This document shows, in pieces, positions 21,278 to 29,636 of a stretch of 64,000 nucleotides of DNA (positions are counted from its first letter, which is position 1; every line of letters starts with the position of its first letter). The notes under the pieces were generated by a model, which was not told the origin of the DNA, searched no databases, and saw only the letters and a program-made list of their open reading frames with translations. This stretch comes from Acidobacteriota bacterium (GTDB lineage: Bacteria; Acidobacteriota; Thermoanaerobaculia; Multivoradales; Multivoraceae), in assembly GCA_028875725.1 (NCBI GenBank), contig JAPPCR010000015.1, forward strand, positions 62,001 through 126,000, in the 5' to 3' direction. Position numbers and translations under genes: made by a program.

Positions 21278-24200
21278 CTAGTTGCAGCGGTCGCCCCGCC
21301 AGTCTTCGATTCCATCAAGCCACTCGTCGAACTCGGCCGTCGCCGGAGCGCACAAGTCGCTGAAGTGGAACCAGAAAGCCTCGAGCCCGCCGACCTCGAG
21401 AAGCTCGTCGGGCAGCGCGCCCGCGAGCTCGTTATCGTGAACGTAGAGTTCCGCCAGGGCCGTGAGGCGGCCGATCTCGGGCGGCACCGGACCGGTCAGG
21501 TCGTTCGACCACAGACGCAGCGACTCCAAGTCGGTCAGATCGCCCAACGAAGGCGGTATCGCCCCCGAGAACCCGTTGTCGCCGAGCCCGAGGTAACTCA
21601 GGTTCGACAGTTCGCCAAACCAGTCCGGAATCGAGCCGGTCAACTGATTGTTCCGCATGTCCAGGAAAGCGAGCCTGTTCAGGTTACGGAACGAACCGGG
21701 AACTCCGCCGGTCAACTCGTTGTAGCCCAGGCGCAGCAAAGCCAAGCCTGACAGGCGCCCCAACTCCGGGGGAATCTCGCCGGTCAGTTCGTTGAAGTGC
21801 AGGTAGAGAAAGACCAGGTCACGGAGACCCCCTAGTTCGGACGGTATCTGGCCGCTCAGTTCGTTCGACGAAAGGACCAGAAAGATCAGGTCGCGAAGGT
21901 TGCCTATCTCGGCCGGAATCGACCCGGTCAACTGGTTCCCATCGAGGAACAGGACCAGGAGTCGGTCCAGGTCGCCGATCGCCGCCGGCAAGCTGCCGTT
22001 CAGGCCGTTGTCGCTCAACTCGAGCCAAGTCACGCGCCCGGCCGAGTTGGTGGTCACGCCGTACCACTCGTCCGGCGGACGGTTGCTGAGCCAGTTCTCG
22101 TTGTTGGTCCAGTTCGGGCCGTCAGTCGCCCGGTAGAGCGCGATCAGGGCGTCGCGGTCCCGCTTGGAGATGACGGTCGTAGCTGAGAACCCCGTGTGCA
22201 GCTCGTAGGCGCCGGTTGCCGCCGCGTCCTTCCCGGTCACCCGGACGTAGTACGTTCCCGGTCCGACCCGTGCAGCGACGCGGAAGTTCATCTCAGCTCC
22301 TGAGTCCGAGTCGCTGGCCAGGACTTCTCCGGCAGCGTTCATCAGCGCGCCCTCGGTGTCGGTCGAGCCCGTGGTGCGGAGTTGCACACGGCCCGAGCGC
22401 GGCACTCGGAAGACGAAGAAATCGCTGTCACCAGGCCCCAGGTGGCCTGTCCGCGAGCGTTCGAGGGGGACGTCCGTCGCCCCGACACGGGTGTCCGCGT
22501 GATCGTCCGTCGCGGAACACGAGAAGAACTTCGTGTCCTTGATGGGACGGAACGGCCTTCCCAGGCGGTTGAAGTAGTTCCGCGTGGCGCCCGTCTGGAC
22601 GTCGACCACGGTCATTTCGACCGCCACGTCGGTGAGCCCCCCGGCGAAAACCCAACGGTGGCCGTTCACGGCGCAGCCGTCGAGCACCTTGATCACGATC
22701 TCGATGTTGTCAGGCTCGAAGAACCAGAACAGCCCGGTGTCGCCGCTGAGCGGGAGGGCACTGCCAAGACCGGTCTCTTCATCCTCCTTCTCCCAGTCCA
22801 GACGCACGCGGAAACGGCCGTTCTCGAGGCACAGCGTGCGGTCGTCGGCCTTGCACTCGCCGGGAGCAGCCTGCGGCAGTTCAACGCGGCTGGCCCGAAG
22901 GCGCGCCAGGGCCAGTCGAACTTCACGGTCAGGGTCGAATCGCCGCGCGAGGGAATGCGAGGGCATCGTCGTCGCCGAGTCCGCCGTCGCAACGATCTCG
23001 TCGGAACTGCAGGTCTCGAACGCCTCGCTGTCCTGAACCGGTGACAGAAGCGTCCCTTCCGGATTGAACCAGGTCCCTGCGATGCCGGTTTCCGTATCGA
23101 CAACCGTCAACTGGACCTCGGTGTCGGTCAGGCCGCCGGCGAAGACCCAGAAGTGCTGGTTCAGACCGCAGCCGTCGAGGAGCTTGACGACCATCTCGAC
23201 GTTGGACGGATCGAAGAACCAGAAGGCGCCCGTGTCCTCCGTCAGAGGCGTCGAGCCGCCAACACCCGTGGCGCCGTCCGCGGTGGCCCACTCAGCTGTC
23301 ACCTCGAAGCGGCCCTCGTTCAGGCAGAGAGTCTGCCCATCCTCCACACACGGCCCCGCCTCGCCGAACGTCACCGCGCTCGCCTCGCTGGTGGAGGAAG
23401 AACGTCCGCCAGCGTTGCGCGCTGCTACTCGATAGGCGCGATAGGTCGCGGGAGGAAGGCCTTCGACGACAAACGACGTCGCGTTGCTGCCGGCACTGGC
23501 GATCAGAGCGAACTCCGTCTCGTTGATCGATCGCTCGAAGATGTCGAACGCCGCCTCGTCGTTCGAGTTGTCCTGCCACGCGAGTTCCAGGCTGTGCTGA
23601 TCGATCGCCTTCGCGGTCAGATCGGAAGGGCTGGCGGGACCGCTGTGCGCCGGGTAGAGAAACCGGACCGCGGCCAGATCGTCGGCGTTCGGCAGACCGC
23701 CCCTGTAGATGTGCCTGCCGCTGGCGGTCGCTTTCATCAGGGAGTCGCCGGTCAGCGCGCTGCACGTGTCGCTGAATCCCTGGGCGCAGGAATGGGCAAG
23801 ACCCAGTGTGTGGCCCAACTCGTGCGCCATGACGTGCTCGTGCACCTTGCTGGCATTGAGGCTCAGCGCCGCCCAACTCCGGCCGTAGCCATCCTGGGTC
23901 AGGATGTCCGCCTCCAGGATCGGAAGGGCGTCGTGCGCGCTGTTGCCCGGGATCCTGTGACGGTTCTCCTCGGCACAGCGAAAGCGCGTCAGAGCGACGG
24001 CCAGAACGCCTCCGGTACTGGCCTGGAAGTAGCCCGGAAGCACATCATGCGGATCCTCGAACAGAATCGAGTTGACCCCGTCCGGCTGGGCGACCTCGGC
24101 CTTCTTGTTCGTGGTGCCCAGATTCGCCAGTTGAATGGTGCTCTCAGGATCTTCGTTCCAGGCCCGCATCGCGCGCGCCACCTCGGCGATTCCACCGCCC

Positions 24201-24952
24201 GGGATGCCGGGCTGTCCGTCGGCCTGGATCGTGAAGCCGACGCTGCGTCCCCGATCGAACTGCCGCCACCGGATGGGGAGATTCGGCGCCTGGCAACTGG
24301 AAGAGGAGACGAGCAACCTGTAAGGCGAAACCACCGAGACCGGCCCGTCGGCCGGCGCGGCTGCGAAATAGTCCGCCTGCCGCTCTACACCACGCGCGCG
24401 GTCGCTGATCCAACGGCGAAAAGTCCTGCTGGTCCGGGGCCGCTGGCTCAGCGACTCGGACTCTGTCCCGTTCGCCGAAGCAGGCACCTCCTCATGAAAG
24501 GCGGCCTCACGCACAAGCAGGCTGCCCGCGGCCGACGGCACTTCGAAGAACATGCCCAGCGACAACTCGACCGTGCGGTACGCGAGCGCGTCCCGCGCGT
24601 CCGGAATCTCCTCGAGAAAGAGCAGCATCCGGTCGCCCGGCGCCATCATCGGCAGTCCGTGGATGCCCGAGTACACGCCGTCCTCGCTCATTCCACCGAA
24701 CTGCCGGACCAGGATCGTGCCGCCCGGGATCCTTCCCTTCAGCACCTGCGCAACCTCGAAGACCGCGTCGGTGGACGGGTGCCGCGCTCCGGGAGCCGCC
24801 ATGACCGACCGCACCTCACCGAAGACGATGATCGAGGTCCGGTCCACCATCACCGCGTCGCCCGGGTCTACGTAGATGATGCCGTCCGCGGGAGCCACGA
24901 CCAGCAGCGCCAGCCCAAGGCTGGCAAACCCCGCACCAACTCGCGTCCCCAT
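21278..24952 (-). CDS. Secreted metzincin-FN3-PPC-LRR multidomain protein
   Basis: A 1224-residue exported protein (signal MGTRVGAGFASLGLALLVVAP). Domains in order: a matrixin-like catalytic domain with HELGHTLGLAHS near residue 375; fibronectin type III (about 437-525); two copies of an unnamed domain with FWFFxPxNxExVxKxLDGC and WVFAGGLTD (about 534-650 and 697-811); a pre-peptidase C-terminal domain (about 817-919); and about ten plant-type LxxNxLTGxIP leucine-rich repeats (about 934-1210). The same unnamed domain occurs in the protease at 47951. Start chosen for GAGGAAG upstream and the signal. Probably an extracellular protease with adhesive parts; the target is unknown. Bases 23918-23935 resemble an Illumina adapter. 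Confidence 0.88.
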   Translation of the reverse strand: MGTRVGAGFASLGLALLVVAPADGIIYVDPGDAVMVDRTSIIVFGEVRSVMAAPGARHPSTDAVFEVAQVLKGRIPGGTILVRQFGGMSEDGVYSGIHGLPMMAPGDRMLLFLEEIPDARDALAYRTVELSLGMFFEVPSAAGSLLVREAAFHEEVPASANGTESESLSQRPRTSRTFRRWISDRARGVERQADYFAAAPADGPVSVVSPYRLLVSSSSCQAPNLPIRWRQFDRGRSVGFTIQADGQPGIPGGGIAEVARAMRAWNEDPESTIQLANLGTTNKKAEVAQPDGVNSILFEDPHDVLPGYFQASTGGVLAVALTRFRCAEENRHRIPGNSAHDALPILEADILTQDGYGRSWAALSLNASKVHEHVMAHELGHTLGLAHSCAQGFSDTCSALTGDSLMKATASGRHIYRGGLPNADDLAAVRFLYPAHSGPASPSDLTAKAIDQHSLELAWQDNSNDEAAFDIFERSINETEFALIASAGSNATSFVVEGLPPATYRAYRVAARNAGGRSSSTSEASAVTFGEAGPCVEDGQTLCLNEGRFEVTAEWATADGATGVGGSTPLTEDTGAFWFFDPSNVEMVVKLLDGCGLNQHFWVFAGGLTDTEVQLTVVDTETGIAGTWFNPEGTLLSPVQDSEAFETCSSDEIVATADSATTMPSHSLARRFDPDREVRLALARLRASRVELPQAAPGECKADDRTLCLENGRFRVRLDWEKEDEETGLGSALPLSGDTGLFWFFEPDNIEIVIKVLDGCAVNGHRWVFAGGLTDVAVEMTVVDVQTGATRNYFNRLGRPFRPIKDTKFFSCSATDDHADTRVGATDVPLERSRTGHLGPGDSDFFVFRVPRSGRVQLRTTGSTDTEGALMNAAGEVLASDSDSGAEMNFRVAARVGPGTYYVRVTGKDAAATGAYELHTGFSATTVISKRDRDALIALYRATDGPNWTNNENWLSNRPPDEWYGVTTNSAGRVTWLELSDNGLNGSLPAAIGDLDRLLVLFLDGNQLTGSIPAEIGNLRDLIFLVLSSNELSGQIPSELGGLRDLVFLYLHFNELTGEIPPELGRLSGLALLRLGYNELTGGVPGSFRNLNRLAFLDMRNNQLTGSIPDWFGELSNLSYLGLGDNGFSGAIPPSLGDLTDLESLRLWSNDLTGPVPPEIGRLTALAELYVHDNELAGALPDELLEVGGLEAFWFHFSDLCAPATAEFDEWLDGIEDWRGDRCN

Positions 24953-25027
24953 GCTCTTCCTCTTCACTACCCGATCCCCCACGGACGAGCGTCGCCCGAG
25001 AACTCCGTACCTTCGGCCCCGAGCACT

Positions 25028-26308
25028 TTACGCCTTCGACAGGAACACGACGACATCTGCAACATTCGTGCCCGTCGCGCCGATGCGAAGCAACGCGCCG
25101 GCCGCGTCGAGGGCACCGTAGGAGTCGTTCTCCGCCATCGCGGCAACCGGGTCGATGTCGGCCGTCCGGATGCGCGTGACCGTCGCCGCGTCGACGATGC
25201 CGCCCGCCGCGTCCGTGGGGCCGTCGCGGCCATCCGTGCCGGCGGCGAGGAAGACCCAGTCGGAGCGGTCCGCGAGCGGGCCCTTCGCCGCTTCCAGTGC
25301 AAAGGCGAGGGCCAGCTCCTGGCTGCGGCCGCCCTTGCCGGCGCCGCGCACCGTGACCGTGGTTTCGCCTCCGGCAACGTACGCTGGCGGCGGAGCCGAA
25401 GCGAAGCGCCTTGCCAGCACGGCGCCGGCTTCGCGCGCCTCGCCTTCAAGCGGCTCAGGATCGACTTCGGCGCCGCAGACCGCGCCCATCGCCCGGACGC
25501 TGGTCCGGTTGCCGCCGACAATGCGGTAGGTCGTTCCGTCGAGAACGGGATCGCCCGGCTTCGGCGTCTCTTCCAGTTCGCCGCGAGCGCCCGCCTCCAG
25601 CCGCTCGCGTACTGGCGTCGGGCAAGTTCCGGCTACTCCACGACGTACCAGCACGGCGAGGGCATCTTCGAACGTCGACGGATCGGGCGCCGTCGGACCG
25701 CTGCCGATCACGGAAGGGTCGTCGTCGATCACGTCAGACAAAGCCAGCGTTACCACCCGGGCCGAGCGCAACTGGCGCAGCAACCCGCCACCCTTGGTCG
25801 TCGACAGGTGCTTGCGCACCGCGTTCAGTTCGTGGATCGTGGCACCGCTCAGAAGAAGCTGGCGGGTTGTCTCGAGCTTGTCGTCCAGGCAGATTCCCGC
25901 CGCCGGCGCCGGCAGGAGCGCGGAAGCGCCGCCCGAGATCAGGACCAGGGCCAGGTCGCCGGCACCCAGCTCCGCGGCGCGCCGTTCAACCTCTCTCGCG
26001 GCGGCCTGACCGCGTTCGTCCGGCAGCGGATGTCCGGATCGCAGAGCATCGAAGTGGCCAAGGCGCTTCGCCTCGTCGTGAGTAACGACCAACACGTCGG
26101 CAGGCCGTACGTGGTCGCCAAGCACCTCGATCGCGGCTCGGGTCATCCCGAACGCCGCCTTCCCAACCGCCAGCACCGCGACGCGGCCACCCGCTTTGGC
26201 TCGCAGGTCGAGGCCGCGAATCGCCGAAGCGGTCGAGGCCGCCGGATCGGCGGCCGCGACGCCCTTCAGGAAGATCTCCGCAGCCTGCTTTCTGAGCGCC
26301 TCCACCAT
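25028..26308 (-). CDS. gckA: Glycerate 2-kinase (MOFRL family)
   Basis: A 426-residue cytoplasmic enzyme of the DUF4147-MOFRL family. AVLAVGKAAFGM near residue 44, THDEAKRLGHFDALRSGHPLPDE-type segment, VLISGGASALLPAP near 123 and the C-terminal MOFRL part (GKGGRSQELALAFALEA, AAGTDGRDGPTDAAG) are clear. It phosphorylates D-glycerate to 2-phosphoglycerate, the substrate of the enolase encoded 4 kb away. A TATCCT hexamer 6 nt before the ATG suggests a leaderless message. The gene diverges from the PLP decarboxylase gene. Confidence 0.92.
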   Translation of the reverse strand: MVEALRKQAAEIFLKGVAAADPAASTASAIRGLDLRAKAGGRVAVLAVGKAAFGMTRAAIEVLGDHVRPADVLVVTHDEAKRLGHFDALRSGHPLPDERGQAAAREVERRAAELGAGDLALVLISGGASALLPAPAAGICLDDKLETTRQLLLSGATIHELNAVRKHLSTTKGGGLLRQLRSARVVTLALSDVIDDDPSVIGSGPTAPDPSTFEDALAVLVRRGVAGTCPTPVRERLEAGARGELEETPKPGDPVLDGTTYRIVGGNRTSVRAMGAVCGAEVDPEPLEGEAREAGAVLARRFASAPPPAYVAGGETTVTVRGAGKGGRSQELALAFALEAAKGPLADRSDWVFLAAGTDGRDGPTDAAGGIVDAATVTRIRTADIDPVAAMAENDSYGALDAAGALLRIGATGTNVADVVVFLSKA

Positions 26309-26314
26309 ACGTCA

Positions 26315-26320
26315 AGGATA
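26315..26320 (-). promoter_or_regulatory. -10 element, leaderless start of glycerate kinase
   Basis: TATCCT on the minus strand ends exactly 6 nt before the ATG at 26308. No Shine-Dalgarno fits in between. The opposite gene has its own TAGAAT at 26336-26341 within the same 50-bp divergent gap. Confidence 0.5.
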
Positions 26321-26358
26321 CGGTTCACTGACGACTAGAATGGTCCCCAGGGGACGCC

Positions 26359-27882
26359 ATGGACTCTACTCACGCGCCGCCTTCCGTCGCCTGCAGGATC
26401 GGTTGGCCGTCCCCGGCGCCGGTACCCGAGGGCTACCGCTTCAACGCCTTTCTCGAGGAGCGCGGAGGCAGACTGCAGGCACACGGCCTGGATCTCGCCG
26501 CGTTCTTCGAGGGCGACCGATCTCCCGCCGCCGGTCTCCCCGACGACGCCATGCCCAGCCCTCTGGAGATCGCCTTCCTGCCGAACATCCGCGCCCAGGT
26601 GGTGGCGATGGGCAGTTGCTTTCGCCGCGCGATCGAGGAGCTCGGCTACCCGGCCCCGTTCCACTTCGCCTTCGCCTCGAAGGCGAACACGGCGGAGGAG
26701 ATCGTCCGTTCGACCCTGACCGGCGGCGCCCACCACGAGATGTCGTCCGACGTCGACGTGGAGATCGCCCGCCGCATGATCCGGGCCGGCCTGCTACCGG
26801 AAGATCGGATGGTGCTCGCCAACGGTTTCAAGGGACCGCGCAGCGCCTACGCGCGGAACCTGCTGGCGCTCCGCCGCGAACACCGCCGCCTGATTCCGAT
26901 TCTCGAGGACTCCGCTGAACTCGGCTTCCTCGCCGGCCGTGGCGTGGACTTCGACTTCGGCATCCGGCTGAAGCGAACGCAGCGCGACGCCGGCGCCGAT
27001 CGGGATTCGCGCTTCGGCGTGGATGCCGGCGAGTTGGAGCGACTGGCCTTCGAGATCGACCGGACACCGGGCGCACGCTTCGTCCTCCTGCACGCGATGT
27101 TCGGCGCCCCGAGCGACAGCGAGGAACAGTTCGTCGAGGCCCTCGAGCCAGCCCTGGACCTCTTCGCGCGCCTCGCACACGACCACCGGCACCTTCGTTT
27201 CTTCGACTTCGGCGGCGGCGTGCCTGGCCGAACCACCCTGGGCGACGGCTTCGACTACGACCGCTTCGCGCGCCTCCTGCTACGGAAGGCGCTTGACGTC
27301 TGTGCCCGCCAAGGCACGAGACCACCGGCGCTGATCGGCGAGTTCGGACGCTACACCGTGTCCGAGCACGCGGTGCACCTGTTCCGGGTCATCGCGGTCA
27401 AGGCGAACGAGGCCGGACCTCCCTGGTATCTCGTCGACGGTTCGATCATGACCTCGTTCCCGGACACGTGGGCGCTGGGCGAGCACTTCATCTGCCTGCC
27501 GCTCAACCACCTCGACCGTTCCTTCCAGCGCGTCCGCCTCGGCGGCATCACCTGTGACCGGGACGACGTCTACCCTCCCCGCGGCAGCGTCGTGCCGCTC
27601 TTCCTCCCGCAGGTTGCTGCGGCTGAGCTCGACGAAACGCCGCTGTACGTGGGCTTCTTTTCCGTCGGCGCCTATCAGGAGATGCTTGGCGGCGTGCGCG
27701 GCAGCAAGCACTGCGTCCTGCCTGAAGCGACCGAACTCCTGATCGACGACGGCGACGACGGCGGCTTCGTGTGCGACGTCGTGCCCGGGCACACCACCGA
27801 GGACGTGCTCGACAACCTGGGGTATGGACGAACAGCCCGCGCCGGAGCGCCGCGGACGGCGGCGCCGGTGGCGTTGGTCTGA
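26359..27882 (+). CDS. PLP-dependent decarboxylase, fold III (arginine decarboxylase-like)
   Basis: A 507-residue enzyme of the alanine racemase/ornithine-DAP-arginine decarboxylase fold. FHFAFASKANTAEEI near residue 113 has the PLP Lys; LLHAMFG, FFDFGGGVPG near 290 and IGEFGRYTVSEHAV near 337 line the cofactor; GGITCDRDDVYPPR near 396 carries the Cys-x-x-Asp active-site element from the partner subunit. The size and the E-F-GRY motif favour biosynthetic arginine decarboxylase, making agmatine for polyamines, but other basic amino acids are possible. TAGAAT (26336-26341) and AGGGG lie upstream. Confidence 0.8.
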   Translation: MDSTHAPPSVACRIGWPSPAPVPEGYRFNAFLEERGGRLQAHGLDLAAFFEGDRSPAAGLPDDAMPSPLEIAFLPNIRAQVVAMGSCFRRAIEELGYPAPFHFAFASKANTAEEIVRSTLTGGAHHEMSSDVDVEIARRMIRAGLLPEDRMVLANGFKGPRSAYARNLLALRREHRRLIPILEDSAELGFLAGRGVDFDFGIRLKRTQRDAGADRDSRFGVDAGELERLAFEIDRTPGARFVLLHAMFGAPSDSEEQFVEALEPALDLFARLAHDHRHLRFFDFGGGVPGRTTLGDGFDYDRFARLLLRKALDVCARQGTRPPALIGEFGRYTVSEHAVHLFRVIAVKANEAGPPWYLVDGSIMTSFPDTWALGEHFICLPLNHLDRSFQRVRLGGITCDRDDVYPPRGSVVPLFLPQVAAAELDETPLYVGFFSVGAYQEMLGGVRGSKHCVLPEATELLIDDGDDGGFVCDVVPGHTTEDVLDNLGYGRTARAGAPRTAAPVALV

Positions 27883-27884
27883 CC

Positions 27885-29636
27885 GTGCCGGTGTTCCGGA
27901 ACGCCCCAGCCCCGGCGCTCACGCTCACCCTGGCAACCGCCGCAATCGCTGGGTCGGTCGCTGCCGAGGAGGGAGTGCCCGTCTTCGTGGACCGGGCCGC
28001 GGAACTCGGCGTGGACTTCGTCCACGACAACGGCATGACCGGCGAGCTCTACTTCGCCGAGAACATGGGCGGCGGTGCGGCGTTGTTCGACGCCGACGGT
28101 GACGGCGACCTGGACCTCTACCTTGGCCAGGGTCACCGGCTCGCGCCGGCCAGCGACGCGGCCGCACCCGACGCCGCAAACCTCCCCAGGGACCGGCTGT
28201 ACCGCAACGACCTGGACACCGGCGAACTCCGCTTCACGGACATCACGGAGAAGAGCGGCCTCGATGCTCGCGGCTACGGGATGGGTGTGACCGTCGGCGA
28301 CATCGACAACGACGGCGACCCGGATCTCTACATCCTGAACCTCGGACCCAACGAACTCTGGCGCAACGACTCCGGGTCCGGCTCGATCCGCTTCACGAAC
28401 ATCACCACCGGCAGCAACACCGCGGACCCTCGCTGGAGCGCCGCGGCCAGCTTCTTCGACCTCGACGCCGACGGACTGCTCGACCTCTTCGTAGGCAACT
28501 ACGTGGAGTTCCGGGTCGCGATCCACAAGACCTGCAGCTCGCCGCAGGGCCTCCTCGACTACTGCGGTCCGAAGGCCTACCGGGACGAACCGAACCGGGT
28601 CCTGCGCAACCGCAGCGACGGCGTCTTCGAGGACTGGACGTTTCGTCTGGGGATCGCCGACCTTAAACGCCCCACCCTCGGCACGGTGGCGACCGACCTG
28701 GACGGCGACGGCACGACGGACATCTACGTCGCCAACGACCAGAGCCCGAACGCCCTGCTGTTGAACGAGGGCGGCGCGTCCCTCCTGGACGACGCGGTCC
28801 TGGCCGGCGCGGCCGTCGACGCCGAAGGACAGCCCGAGGCAAGCATGGGGGTGCTCGCCGAGGACTTCAACGGCGACGGTCTCGTGGACCTCTTCATGAC
28901 CCACCTCCAGCACCAGACGAACACGCTCTACCTCAACGAGGGAGGCGGGCTTTGGGACGATCGCACCCGCCGCAGCGGCCTCGGGCAGGCGAGCTTCGTC
29001 TACACCGGCTTCGGCGCCGCCGCCCTGGACTACGACCTCGACGGCGAACTCGACATCTACGTGGCCAACGGCGCCGTCAAGCGGATCGAGGAGCAACTCC
29101 GAACCGGTGACCCACACCCTCTGAAACAGCCCAACCAGCTCTTTCGCGGCCTCGGGAACGGCCGCTTCGAAGAAGTCCCGGGCTTCGAACGACCGGCGGT
29201 GTCCGAGGTCGGCCGCGGCGTTGCCCGGGGCGACCTGGACAACGACGGCGACCCGGACCTGGTGGTCGTCAACAACGGCGGACCGGTTCGGGTGCTGATC
29301 AACGAGGGCGCACCGGACATACGCGCCTGGGTGGGCGTCGAGCTCCGACTGCCGCCTGCCGGAGAGGCGGCGCTCGGCCGCCGCGCCCTGGGCGCCTGGC
29401 TGGGTGTCCAGTACGGCGACACGGCCCGGAGTTGGCGCCGGTTTCATACGGACGGTTCCTACGCCTCGGCCAACGATCCGCGGGTGATCGTCGCCGCCCC
29501 GACCGGCGCCCCGCCGACACTGATCGCACGCTGGACCGACGGCGCCACCGAGAACTTCCAGATCGCAAACGCCGGCAGCTACGTCATTCTCGTGCGGGGC
29601 GAAGGCTCGCCGGCGACGGCGGACGCAACGCCGTGA
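27885..29636 (+). CDS. CRTAC1-like protein (FG-GAP/VCBS plus ASPIC/UnbV)
   Basis: A 583-residue exported protein, signal about residues 1-27 (...ATAAIAGSVAAEE). Calcium-binding DxDxDGxxD loops recur along it (DADGDGDLDLYLG, DIDNDGDPDLYI, DLDGDGTTDIYV, DFNGDGLVDLF, DLDNDGDPDLVV), giving a beta-propeller. A family-typical two-Cys loop (KTCSSPQGLLDYCGPKAY) is present, and the last 120 residues fit ASPIC/UnbV. Start: GTG at 27885, but an in-frame CTG at 27879 overlaps the decarboxylase stop as CTGA. Role of such proteins in bacteria is poorly known. First of a row of tightly packed CRTAC1/TPR genes. Confidence 0.87.
   Translation: MPVFRNAPAPALTLTLATAAIAGSVAAEEGVPVFVDRAAELGVDFVHDNGMTGELYFAENMGGGAALFDADGDGDLDLYLGQGHRLAPASDAAAPDAANLPRDRLYRNDLDTGELRFTDITEKSGLDARGYGMGVTVGDIDNDGDPDLYILNLGPNELWRNDSGSGSIRFTNITTGSNTADPRWSAAASFFDLDADGLLDLFVGNYVEFRVAIHKTCSSPQGLLDYCGPKAYRDEPNRVLRNRSDGVFEDWTFRLGIADLKRPTLGTVATDLDGDGTTDIYVANDQSPNALLLNEGGASLLDDAVLAGAAVDAEGQPEASMGVLAEDFNGDGLVDLFMTHLQHQTNTLYLNEGGGLWDDRTRRSGLGQASFVYTGFGAAALDYDLDGELDIYVANGAVKRIEEQLRTGDPHPLKQPNQLFRGLGNGRFEEVPGFERPAVSEVGRGVARGDLDNDGDPDLVVVNNGGPVRVLINEGAPDIRAWVGVELRLPPAGEAALGRRALGAWLGVQYGDTARSWRRFHTDGSYASANDPRVIVAAPTGAPPTLIARWTDGATENFQIANAGSYVILVRGEGSPATADATP

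Noticed and set aside
27771..27884. Upstream extension of the first CRTAC1 gene by 38 codons
   Set aside because: It overlaps the decarboxylase C-terminus, is Arg-rich and would bury the signal peptide.
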